DNA of 64,000 bases from Pachyseris speciosa (lineage: Eukaryota > Cnidaria > Anthozoa > Scleractinia > Pachyseridae). Each line of letters begins with the position of its first letter. Positions within the stretch are counted from its first letter, which is position 1. Position numbers and translations under genes: made by a program. Shown here one piece after another: positions 44,201 to 56,200 of this stretch. The notes below the pieces were generated by a model. That model saw nothing but the letters and a program-made list of their open reading frames with translations, did not search any database and was not told the origin of the DNA. Location of the stretch: contig JAEMWC010000165.1 in the NCBI GenBank assembly GCA_016490735.1, forward strand, positions 1,102,501 to 1,166,500, read 5' to 3'.

Positions 44201-47200
44201 GCATACTGTTTTCAACTTTTATCAGGAAATTAGATTTCATGAATTTTTAAGAACGAAGAAACACTCATTCGCGTTGGAGGGAAAAAAACAGCGAATACGT
44301 CACTTTTTTGGGTGATGCGTTTTCAAAATTATGTTCTGTCTCTTTCATATGAAATTAATCTGCATTAAATATCCATCCTTTCCAGTGCACATAGGCTGCA
44401 GTTTTACTCTGCAAAGTTACAAGACAACTTGTTTTTAAGTTTCTGATTAAAGCGATAAAAAGTAGCGTGAGACTGTTTTTGTGACACAAATGTACACCAC
44501 CTTCGTGCATGTGGCCAACAACACATGAGTGAGGCAAACTCAAATTTTAGGAAGGTAAAATTTCTAACTTTTTGTCATTACAACATAAAAAATCAAAATG
44601 ACAATGTGGACTGCGGTGAAAAGTTGAGTTTTTGTCCATTTTAAGCGTGTTCCAAATCTCAGATCTAAATAATAAATTCCAATTTAGATTTAATCATTCT
44701 TGTGAATTTGCTTGCAGATGACCACACCCCAGAATTTTTGTAATTCTTAACATTCCTTAAAATAATATTTCCAAAATGAAAAATATTTTTTCAAACTCTA
44801 TAAGTTTCAGTGAATATGTGATGGTAAAATGAGTTCAGTATCTGTAATGTATCTTTAAAAATAACACCCTCAACTATTGTCCAAAAATGACCAAATTGGG
44901 GTCCAGGGCCGGGTTGTTCGAAAGCCGATTAACTCTAATCCGAGATTTAAAATTAACCAAGGAGTTTATTTCTCTATCCACAAACATTGTTCAACGCTGA
45001 TATTCCGCAAAATTTTGGATTAGAGGACGTCAATCCTGAAAAACAAAAAGCAACAAAAGGGACTTTCACCCAAAAGTTAAAAACTGCAACCAAAGTTTAC
45101 GCTAGTCCTGGATTAAGTTAATCGGCTTTCGAACAACCGGGCCCAGGAATACCTTAAAATGCTGAAAGCTATCAGCTTCTACAATATCACCCGGTAACTC
45201 ATTCCATAATTTGACAATCCTAATGTTTATAACAATTAAGTCTTGCTGGTTTGACATAGAGTTTGTACTGTTGATTTGCTCTCGTAGACCGAGTTGTGGT
45301 GAAATAAAAAAAAGTCTTCAAATTTTAAATGATAAAAGCCAAAGACATGTCCAACTAACAGTGACATTCATGACAGTTTAGCAGACAAGTATAAATTAAA
45401 TACATTTCAAGTAATGTTTTCAGTAAGAACAACTACAACCACAAGATTTTTACATGCAACACTTGCAGCATAGAACCAAACATACAACCACTCATCCATC
45501 ACCTGTTACTTCAGAGACTAAACCCTACATCATAGGAACTTCTGAAACTATGGCATGGATCCTACAATTAAACTTACTGCATCCGTGTTGCCCACAGACC
45601 CCTCTACGCATGTTACATATGTTAATGTATTGTCACAAATGTTAAGGGCAAAGACAACAAATGTTAAGGGCAAACAAATGTTAAAACAAAGAAGAACCAA
45701 AGGATAGTCAGGGAGCAGTTTACAAGATCAAATGCTGCAACTGCCAGGCCACTTTAGGTGAGACCTGCAGATGACTAATAAGATCACAACGTACTTGATT
45801 GGTCAATGAGCAGAGTATTTGAAGGCCTCTGAGCATAACCAACCTATGTTGAATTTTGGGTCGTTTTTCGATTTTCCCAAATGGAAACTCGAAAAAAATC
45901 TGAGTTCCGGATGGAATTTGAACCCATGAACCTCCACACTCATTACTGCATCACGCAGTCACATTAAGGCATATCAAAGATGCAACCATCCAAGACCTCC
46001 AAAGTGAGTGAAATAAGAAATAGAACGTGATAGAAATGCATGAAACCCCAAATGGAAACTCGAAAAAAATCCAAGTCCCAGATGGGATTTGAACCCACGA
46101 CCCTCCTCCTCTTTGATTTGAACCCACGACCAAAGAGGAGGAGGGTCGTGGGTTCAAATCCCATCTGGGACTTGGATTTTTTTCGAGTTTCCATTTGGGG
46201 TTTCATGCATTTCTATCACGTTCTATTTCTTATTTCACTCACTTTGGAGGTCTTGGATGGTTGCATCTTTGATATGCCTTAATGTGACTGCGTGATGCAG
46301 TTATGAGTGTGCTTGTCATTATTTGGCTGTGTGACCGCATGATGCGGTTCCAATCAAAGCCCACATTTCATCCTTGCTCACCACAGAGTCTCCAAAGACT
46401 CCAAAGACTCTCCAGAGACTACATGAAACCCCAAATGGAAACTCGAAAAAAATCCAAGTCCCAGATGGGATTTGAACCCACGACCCTCCTCCTCTTTGGT
46501 CGTGGGTTCAAATCCCATCTGGAACTCGGATTTTTTTCGAGTTTCCATTTGGGGTTTCATGCATTTCTATCACGTTCTATTTCTTATTTCACTCACTTTG
46601 GAGGTTTTTCGATTTTGCCTGGATTTGTCCGAATTGTTGCATGTAAACTGCAATTCGATTGAAAGAAGATGTACCGGTAATGCAGTTTGCGAACCACTCT
46701 CGTGGAAGGTTGGTTTCTTTGTGTATGCAAGAAAAAACACATTTTTTGCACACATTATATCTAAAAAAACAAAAACAAAACAAAACAAAACAAAAACAAA
46801 TCGGTGAAAAAAATACCAGACAATGTTTTTCAATCGAATTGCAGTTCACATGCAGAAATTTGGACAAATCCTAGCAAAATCGAAAAACAACATAGGTTTG
46901 TTATGCTCCGAGGCCTTATACTGTCTACTGACCTTACACAAATCACTTGACTCTGGTGATGACTACCATTCAAGTTATTTAAACATAAGTGAATATCACC
47001 ACAAACAGTCCTTCTCAGGACTACACTTGTCTGAAAGATATGATGTAGAAAAAAAGTAAATTTCCACATTTTTCTCATATATTACTTTTCTCATCCCATT
47101 TGGTTTAATTACTCGTGCCTGAAAGGCGACGAGTCTAGGATTCGGCTCTGAATTTTATTATTATTATTATTTTTCGTCTTCGTGTCGCGCTTGGGTCATC

Positions 47201-50200
47201 ACACATGTCCAGCACGCAGTACTGCCAAAAAAGGGTTTAAGTCATCATCACATGCCACTGCACAGAAGGAGTTAACAGAAGGTCACGTATTAACAGAAGG
47301 TCACGTATTGTCCACATAACGTGAGTGGCTCAAATGCGGTTCTTTTTCATTCTTTTTCTGGAAGAGATGCTTCGATGAGTTTTTTTGAAGGTTTCTGTGA
47401 CCAAATCTCGAGTCTCAGCTCTGTGATTTGGCTGTGTTTTTTATCATTATCATCATTATTTGTATTTTTATTTTTATTATGTCAGGAATTGGCCACCGCA
47501 CGTGTCCAACATGTTTTTGCACATTAAATACACTATTATTTTTCTCCTCATCTGTTATGCTGAGTTTATATGGAGCAGCGTATCCTGGCACATCCATACA
47601 CACTGTATTTTTGCAGGCACGAGTTTAGGCTAATTCTAGCCTCTTGTTGTGAAAAACTTCAAGATCGTTTTTCAATATCGTGGCCAATTAATAATAAAAG
47701 CCTTATTTAGCATTTGACAAATGCTCTAAGATTTAACTTGAGGGCAAGTGCATGAAAAATGGATGGTACCATGTGATAGTATAATTTGTGGTGCATGTAG
47801 ATCTACATGTATTTTCAGGAGTAAGCTGTCGTCAGTAGGTACATGTACTATCTTTCCCAGGTGGCCACTCTCAGTTCTTGATCTCTTCACTACTGAAATA
47901 AAACCTGTTCCTCAGTTAATTTCTTACAAACGTTGAAGACCCAGCTCCCACAAGTCTACTGTAGCTCAGTGGTGGAGTATCAGACCTAATAATTGAAAGG
48001 TCATAGGTTGCACTCTTGCTGGGAGGACTGAGATTTATGCGTATGCGTATGCGTGTGACAGTAGAGAATGAAATTACATCTTTGATGTGAATATTAATTT
48101 TAGTTTATTGTCTTTTTGGCAATCATTTGTTAAATTAAAACTGCAGTGCTTCTCCGTGATCATTTTCTTATCTTTTTTTTTCATAGGGATGTTTATGGTA
48201 AAGGTGACCTTTTTGTCTGATTCCGGGAAGGTGTTGGCAAGTTCTGAAAGATCGGTATGCATACAGATTTAGGCATTCAGTCATTTGTATAAGCATACTG
48301 TTTTAAGGTCAACACCCTGATTATTAACAGGCAACAAGTACTGTTAGTTCCAGGGACTAATCTGTGATAAGAAACACAGGCATGATATACACAACTTAGG
48401 GAGTATAGACTTGAAAACTACATTCTGTATTCATAAGCAGCCACCTCAGCAGGACTGGCTTACAAATCATTTGATTTGACATGGAACTGTCATGATAACT
48501 GTGTTCAATTCCCAAATTCGGCATCATGTGGGTTGAATTTGCTGTTGGTTCTCTTCTCTGCTCCGAGAGTTTTTTCTCCAGGTGCTCCTGACTGGTTTTC
48601 CCTCTCCTCAAATACCAACATTTCCGAATTCCATTTCGATCTGGATAGTGTTCCCAATTAGCACTGTGTGACTGCTAAATACATCATCATCATCATTATT
48701 CCAAGCGACACATAGAGCCTCCTAAGAGGTTTCTGTGACCAGCGCACGCTTTTGGGAATAGGTGGTCAGTCCCTCACCCAGCTGCCACCCAACCCTGAGA
48801 TGTGTGTGAGGTCAGACCACAGCACCAGGAACTACATTCCTTACTCTTTTTGATCAGTGTGTGGGTTCTTTTATGTGAGGTCAGACCACAGCACCGGGAA
48901 CTATGTTCCTTACTCTTTTTGATCAGTGTGTGGGTTCTTTTATGTGAGGTCAGACCACAGCACCGGGAACTATGTTCCTTACTCTTTTTGATCAGTGTGT
49001 GGGTTCTTTTATGTGAGGTCAGACCACAGCACTGGGAACTGTGTTCCTTACTCTTTTTGATCAGTGTGTGGGTTCTTTTATGTGAGGTCAGACCACAGCA
49101 CTGGGAACTATGTTCCTTACTCTTTTTGATCAGTGGGTGGGTTCTTTTATGTGAGGTCAGACCACAGCACTGGGAACTATGTCCCTTACTCTTTTTTATC
49201 AGTGTGTGGGTTCTTTTATGTGAGGTCAGACCACAGCACTGGGAACTGTGTTCCTTACTCTTTTTGATCAGTGTGTGGGTTCTTTTATGTGAGGTCAGAC
49301 CACAGCACTGGGAACTGTGTTCCTTACTCTTTTTGATCAGTGTGTGGGTTCTTTTATGTGAGGTCAGACCACAGCACTGGGAACTATGTCCCTTACTCTT
49401 TTTGATCAGTGTGTGGGTTCTTTTATGTGAGGTCAGACCACAGCACCGGGAACTATGTTCCTTACTCTTTTTGATCAGTGTGTGGGTTCTTTTATGTGAG
49501 GTCCGACTCGGCACAGCACCGGGAATTATGTTCCTTACTCTTTTTGATCAGTGTGTGGGTTCTTTTATGTGAGGTCAGACCACAGCACCGGGAACTATGT
49601 TCCTTACTCTTTTTGATCAGTGTGTGGGTTCTTTTATGTGAGGTCAGACCACAGCACTGGGAACTATGTTCCTTACTCTTTTTGATCAGTGTGTGGGTTC
49701 TTTTATGTGAGGTCAGACCACAGCACTGGGAACTATGTTCCTTACTCTTTTTGATCAGTGTGTGGGTTCTTTTATGTGAGGTCAGACCACAGCACCGAGA
49801 ACTGTGTTCCTTACTCTTTTTTATCAGTGTGTGGGTTCTTTTATGTGAGGTCAGACCACAGCACTGGGAACTATGTTCCTTACTCTTTTTGATCAGTGTG
49901 TGGGTTCTTTTATGTGAGGTCAGACCACAGCACTGGGAACTATGTCCCTTACTCTTTTTGATCAGTGTGTGGGTTCTTTTATGTGAGGTCAGACCACAGC
50001 ACTGGGAACTATGTCCCTTACTCTTTTTGATCAGTGTGTGGGTTCTTTTATGTGGGGTCAGACCACAGCACTGAGAACTGTGTTCCTTACTCTTTTTGAT
50101 CAGTGTGTGGGTTCTTTTATGTTAGGTCAGACCACAGCACTGGGAACTATGTTCCTTACTCTTTTTGATCAGTGTGTGGGTTCTTTTATGTGAGGTCAGA

Positions 50201-53200
50201 CCACAGCACCGGGAACTATGTTCCTTACTCTTTTTGATCAGTGTGTGGGTTCTTTTATGTGAGGTCAGACAACAGCACTGGGAACTATGTTCCTTACTCT
50301 TTTTGATCAGTGTGTGGGTTCTTTTATGTGAGGTCAAACCACAGCACCGGGAATTATGTTCCTTACTCTTTTTGATCAGTGTGTGGGTTCTTTTATGTGA
50401 GGTCAGACCACAGCACCGAGAACTGTGTTCCTTACTCTTTTTGATCAGTGTGTGGGTTCTTTTATGTGAGGTCAGACCCGGCACAGCACCGGGAACTATG
50501 TTCCTTACTCTTTTTTATCAGTGTGTGGCTTCTTTTATGTGAGGTCAGACCACAGCACCGGGAACTGTGTTCCTTACTATTTTTTATCAGTGTGTGGGTT
50601 CTTTTATGTGAGGTCAGACCACAGCACTGGGAACTATGTTCCTTACTCTTTTTTATCAGTGTGTGGGTTCTTTTATGTGAGGTCAGACCACAGCACCGGG
50701 AACTATGTTCCTTACTCTTTTTGATCAGTGTGTGGTTTCTTTTATGTGAAGTCAGACCACAGCACCGGGAACTATGTCCCTTACTCTTTTTTATCAGTGT
50801 GTGGGTTCTTTTATGTGAGGTCAGACCACAGCACCGAGAACTTTGTTCCTTACTCTTTTTGATCAGTGTGTGGGTTCATTTATGTGAGGTCAGACCACAG
50901 CACCGGGAACTATGTCCCTTACTCTTTTTGATCAGTGTGTGGGTTCTTTTATGTGAGGTCAGACCACAGCACCGGGAACTATGTTCCTTACTCCTTTTGA
51001 TCAGTGTGTGGGTTCTTTTATGTGAGGTCAAACCACAGCACTGGGAACTGTGTTCCTTACTCTTTTTGATCAGTGTGTGGGTTCTTTTATGTGAGGTCAA
51101 ACCACAGCACTGGGAACTATGTTCCTTACTCTTTTTGATCAGTGTGTGGGTTCTTTTATGTGAGGTCAGACCACAGCACCGGGAACTATGTTCCTTACTC
51201 CTTTTGATCAGTGTGTGGGTTCTTTTATGTGAGGTCAGACCACTGCACCGAGAACTGTGTTCCTTACTCTTTTTGATCAGTGTGTGGGTTCATTTATGTG
51301 AGGTCAGACCACAGCACCGGGAACTATGTTCCTTACTCTTTTTGATCAGTGTGTGGGTTCATTTATGTGAGGTCAGACCACAGCACCGGGAACTATGTTC
51401 CTTACTCTTTTTGATCAGTGTGTGGGTTCTTTTATGTGAGGTCAGACCACAGCACCGGGAACTATGTTCCTTACTCCTTTTGATCAGTGTGTGGGTTCTT
51501 TTATGTGAGGTCAGACCACAGCACCGAGAACTGTGTTCCTTACTCTTTTTGATCAGTGTGTGGGTTCATTTATGTGAGGTCAGACCACAGCACCGGGAAC
51601 TATGTTCCTTACTCTTTTTGATCAGTGTGTGGGTTCTTTTATGTGAGGTCAGACCACAGCACTGGGAACTATGTTCCTTACTCTTTTTGATCAGTGTGTG
51701 GGTTCTTTTATGTGAGGTCAGACCACAGCACTGAGAACTGTGTTCCTTACTCTTTTTGATCAGTGTGTGGGTTCTTTTATGTGAGGTCAGACCACAGCAC
51801 TGGGAACTATGTCCCTTACTCTTTTTGATCAGTGTGTGGGTTCTTTTATGTGAGGTCAAACCACAGCACTGGGAACTATGTCCCTTACTCTTTTTGATCA
51901 GTGTGTGGGTTCTTTTATGTGAGGTCAGACCACAGCACCGGGAACTATGTTCCTTACTCTTTTTGATCAGTGTGTGGGTTCTTTTATGTGAGGTCAGACC
52001 ACAGCACCGGGAACTATGTTCCTTACTCTTTTTGATCAGTGTGTGGGTTCTTTTATGTGAGGTCAGACCACAGCACTGAGAACTATGTTCCTTACTCTTT
52101 TTGATCAGTGTGTGGGTTCTTTTATGTGAGGTCAGACCACAGCACTGACAACTATGTTCCTTACTCTTTTTGATCAGTGTGTGGGTTCTTTTATGTGAGG
52201 TCAGACCACAGCACCGGGAACTATGTTCCTTACTCTTTTTGATCAGTGTGTGGGTTCTTTTATGTGAGGTCAGACCACAGCACTGAGAACTGTGTCCCTT
52301 ACTCTTTTTTATCAGTGTGTGGGTTCTTTTATGTGAGGTCAGACCACAGCACTGGGAACTATGTCCCTTACTCTTTTTGATCAGTGTGTGGCTTCTTTTA
52401 TGTGAGGTCAGGCCCGGCACAGCACCGGGAATTATGTTCCTTACTCTTTTTGATCAGTGTGTGGGTTCTTTTATGTGAGGTCAGACCACAGCACTGGGAA
52501 CTATGTTCCTTACTCTTTTTGATCAGTGTGTGGGTTCTTTTATGTGAGGTCAGACCCGGCACAGCACTGGGAACTATGTTCCTTACTCTTTTTGATCAGT
52601 GTGTGGGTTCTTTTATGTGAGGTCAGACTCAGCACAGCACCGGGAACTATGTTCCTTACTCTTTTTGATCAGTGTGTGGGTTCTTTTATGTGAGGTCAGA
52701 CCACAGCACCGGGAATTATGTTCCTTACTCTTTTTGATCAGTGTGTGTGTTTTTTTATGTGAGGTCAGACTCAGCACAGCACCGGGAACTATGTTCCTTA
52801 CTCTTTTTGATCAGTGTGTGGGTTCTTTTATGAGAGGTCAGACCACAGCACTGAGAACTGTGTTCCTTACTCTTTTTGATCAGTGTGTGGGTTCTTTTAT
52901 GTGAGGTCAGACCACAGCACTGGGAACTATGTCCCTTACTCTTTTTGATCAGTGTGTGGGTTCATTTATGTGAGGTCAGACCACAGCACCGGGAACTATG
53001 TTCCTTACTCTTTTTGATCAGTGTGTGGGTTCTTTTATGTGAGGTCCGACAACAGCACTGGGAACTATGTCCCTTACTCTTTTTGATCAGTGTGTGGGTT
53101 CATTTATGTGAGGTCAGACCACAGCACTGGGAACTATGTCCCTTACTCTTTTTGATCAGTGTGTGGGTTCTTTTATGTGAGGTCAGACCACAGCACTGGG

Positions 53201-56200
53201 AAGTATGTCCCTTACTCTTTTTGATCAGTGTGTGGGTTCTTTTATGTGAGGTCAGACTCAGCACAGCACCGGGAATTATGTTCCTTACTCTTTTTGATCA
53301 GTGTGTGGGTTCTTTTATGTGAGGTCAGACTCAGCACAGCACCGGGAATTATGTTCCTTACTCTTTTTGATCAGTGTGTGGGTTCTTTTATGTGAGGTCA
53401 GACCACAGCACCGGGAACTATGTTCCTTACTCTTTTTGATCAGTGTGTGGGTTCTTTTATGTGAGGTCAGACAACAGCACAGGGAACTATGTTCCTTACT
53501 CTTTTTGATCAGTGTGTGGGTTCTTTTATGTGAGGTCAGACCACAGCACCGGGAACTATGTTCCTTACTCTTTTTGATCAGTGTGTGGGTTCTTTTATGT
53601 GAGGTCAGACCACAGCACTGAGAACTATGTTCCTTACTCTTTTTGATCAGTGTGTGGGTTCTTTTATGTGAGGTCAGACCACATTACTGAGAACTATGTT
53701 CCTTACTCTTTTTGATCAGTGTGTGGGTTCTTTTATGTGAGGTCAGACCACAGCACTGAGAACTATGTTCCTTACTCTTTTTGATCAGTGTGTGGGTTCT
53801 TTTATGTGAGGTCAGACCACAGCACTGAGAACTGTGTCCCTTACTCTTTTTGATCAGTGTGTGGGTTCTTTTATGTGAGGTCAGACCACAGCACTGGGAA
53901 CTATGTCCCTTACTCTTTTTGATCAGTGTGTGGGTTCTTTTATGTGAGGTCAGACCCGGCACAGCACTGAGAACTGTGTCCCTTACTCTTTTTGATCAGT
54001 GTGTGGGTTCTTTTATGTGAGGTCAGACCACAGCACTGGGAACTATGTCCCTTACTCTTTTTGATCAGTGTGTGGGTTCTTTTATGTGAGGTCAGACCAC
54101 AGCACCGGGAACTATGTTCCTTACTCTTTTTGATCAGTGTGTGGGTTCTTTTATGTGAGGTCAGACCACAGCACTGAGAACTGTGTTCCTTACTCTTTTT
54201 GATCAGTGTGTGGGTTCTTTTATGTGAGGTCAGACCACAGCACTGGGAACTATGTCCCTTACTCTTTTTGATCAGTGTGTGGGTTCTTTTATGTGAGGTC
54301 AGACCACAGCACCGGGAACTATGTTCCTTACTCTTTTTGATCAGTGTGTGGGTTCTTTTATGTGAGGTCAGACCACAGCACCGAGAACTGTGTTCCTTAC
54401 TCTTTTTGATGAGTGTGTGGTTTCTTTTATGCCCTCTTTCAGTTTTTTACATGTAGAGGTAAGGAGATATTGGGCCAATGGCTTAACATAACTTCCCAGT
54501 GGTGCGATCAGCTGAACTGAAGCAGATGTTGAGGACACAGCCAGCATGATCTGATCTTGGTAAACGTGTGGTCCTGTCTGGGGTTTGAACCTGTGACCTC
54601 CCACTCAGCAGTCTGGTGCACTACCAACTGTCTCAACTGGGTGGTTGGTGCTAAATACATTGACACTCAAATAAAGTGATTTATTATTTCATTTACCTGT
54701 AACTGACCTATTAGTGACATGTTGACTGTATGACTGTCCAAGGCCGTTGTCATACTGACACAAGATTGGTTTCTGCCAGTTGACCTTAACTGAGCTGAGA
54801 AAGCTTTTCGCTCAATCAAACCAGCAAGGGACCAGAGAAAATAATAGTGCTTTAATTTTAGTAAACTGCTGGTCTTTTCTGTTTTTTTTCCTCATCACTT
54901 TAGTCTTGCCATGCTATTCAGGAAGGAACTGCTAACAGCCTACTGTGCTGTACACATGCAGTGTTAAAAGAGATCTTTATAGCTTATGACAAAGCACTAT
55001 TTTAAGCATGTTGCTCGTTTAGTGTCACTGGGTTGTTAGTTTACCAGGGAATACAACTGTACCTATTTTTTTCTTTTCAATCCATTAACTTGGCTTTTAA
55101 TAACCAAGTAATCTTTGATTGATTGTGAAAAGGCAGAGTTTCATTGTATAGATCTTAGCTATATACAAATGTATAATTATAGGGGTCTTCTTCTAAAGTT
55201 TGCTTTCTTTTAACAAACTGAGTCTGTCCTACCCATGAGAATTAATGCTTGAGTTGACTTGGGGAAACAAAGCGTACATCATTGTACATTTATCAGAAGA
55301 CCCTAATAAATACATACTTTTTGTCTATAGTTTCTAAGTTTTTCCCCTGCAGGGTATGTTGCACTATCAATCTGCCCTTCTGCAGTCTTTAACAACAATG
55401 TTCTACTCCTTACCTATGGTCCTTGGTATCGCTGAGGAAAAACAAACTGTGGAAATAAATTTATTTGAAGAATATATGGAGGACTCTGTAAGTAGTGTGT
55501 TGTAAATTAAGGTGAACAAGTGTACAGCTTTTATTGGTTTGATATGTTATTTTTACTCATCTAGTTGGGGGCGGTGGGGGTTAAATTTTAACTATACCCA
55601 CCAAATTAGATTCTGCTTGAACCCCTAAGTGGTCCTTTCAGAATTTCTGAATTTAGCACCCAGCACTTTTATCTGTTTCCTTCCTTAGAGTCAAAACATG
55701 TTTGTGCACTGGGGCCATAGGACTCTTGTTACAGCTTAAACCCTATATTAATGAAAGACATGTTAAAAGTAAAGAAAACCAAAAAAATATGGATCGGCTT
55801 TGTTTGACATTACTTCACCAGTTGACCAAACCTATAAATAAGCCTCTTTGGCTTAGGATGGCGATGATTCAAATGGATTGCAACTTGAAAAAAAACTTAA
55901 AGTAGACCGACTTTTTCAAGTTCTTCTTGTATGCTGTGAAAAAATGGCCAAATACAGATTAGTTGGCTTGCTGGGCATTATGAGAATCACGGGTTTCTTT
56001 CTTTTGAGAAACCAGAGGCGTTTTGGTTACAAGGAAAGGTTTTTAATTTGAACCCAAAACGTGAAAATCACCATGACGTGGTCCCTTTTACAATGATGTT
56101 GGGTAACTTGAGCAATCTACATGTATATAAATTATGGCCATATACCCGAGTTCTCACTGAGCCTCCCATTGCATGAATTTTTCCCGTTGCAGTATCACCC

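Larger units (their letters stand above)
42978..48186 (+). other. Seipin intron 3, repeat-rich
   Basis: A 5.2-kb intron. From 43080 to 44900 I see only AT-rich sequence with no clear gene or terminal repeats. The remainder holds the MITE at 44908, the foldback cluster at 45864-46888, a weak TIR element at 47111-47624 and SINE pieces from 47955. Confidence 0.7.

Noticed and set aside
48807..54431. CRISPR-like regular repeat array
   Set aside because: There are no variable spacers; the whole unit repeats, and the context is a eukaryotic intron.
48774..54456. Long open frames on both strands with CEVRPQH or SHKRTHTLIKK repeats, the latter looking like zinc-finger linkers
   Set aside because: They are by-products of a 69-bp tandem repeat inside a seipin intron. 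The repeat has no proper C2H2 spacing and is open in several frames because 69 is divisible by three.
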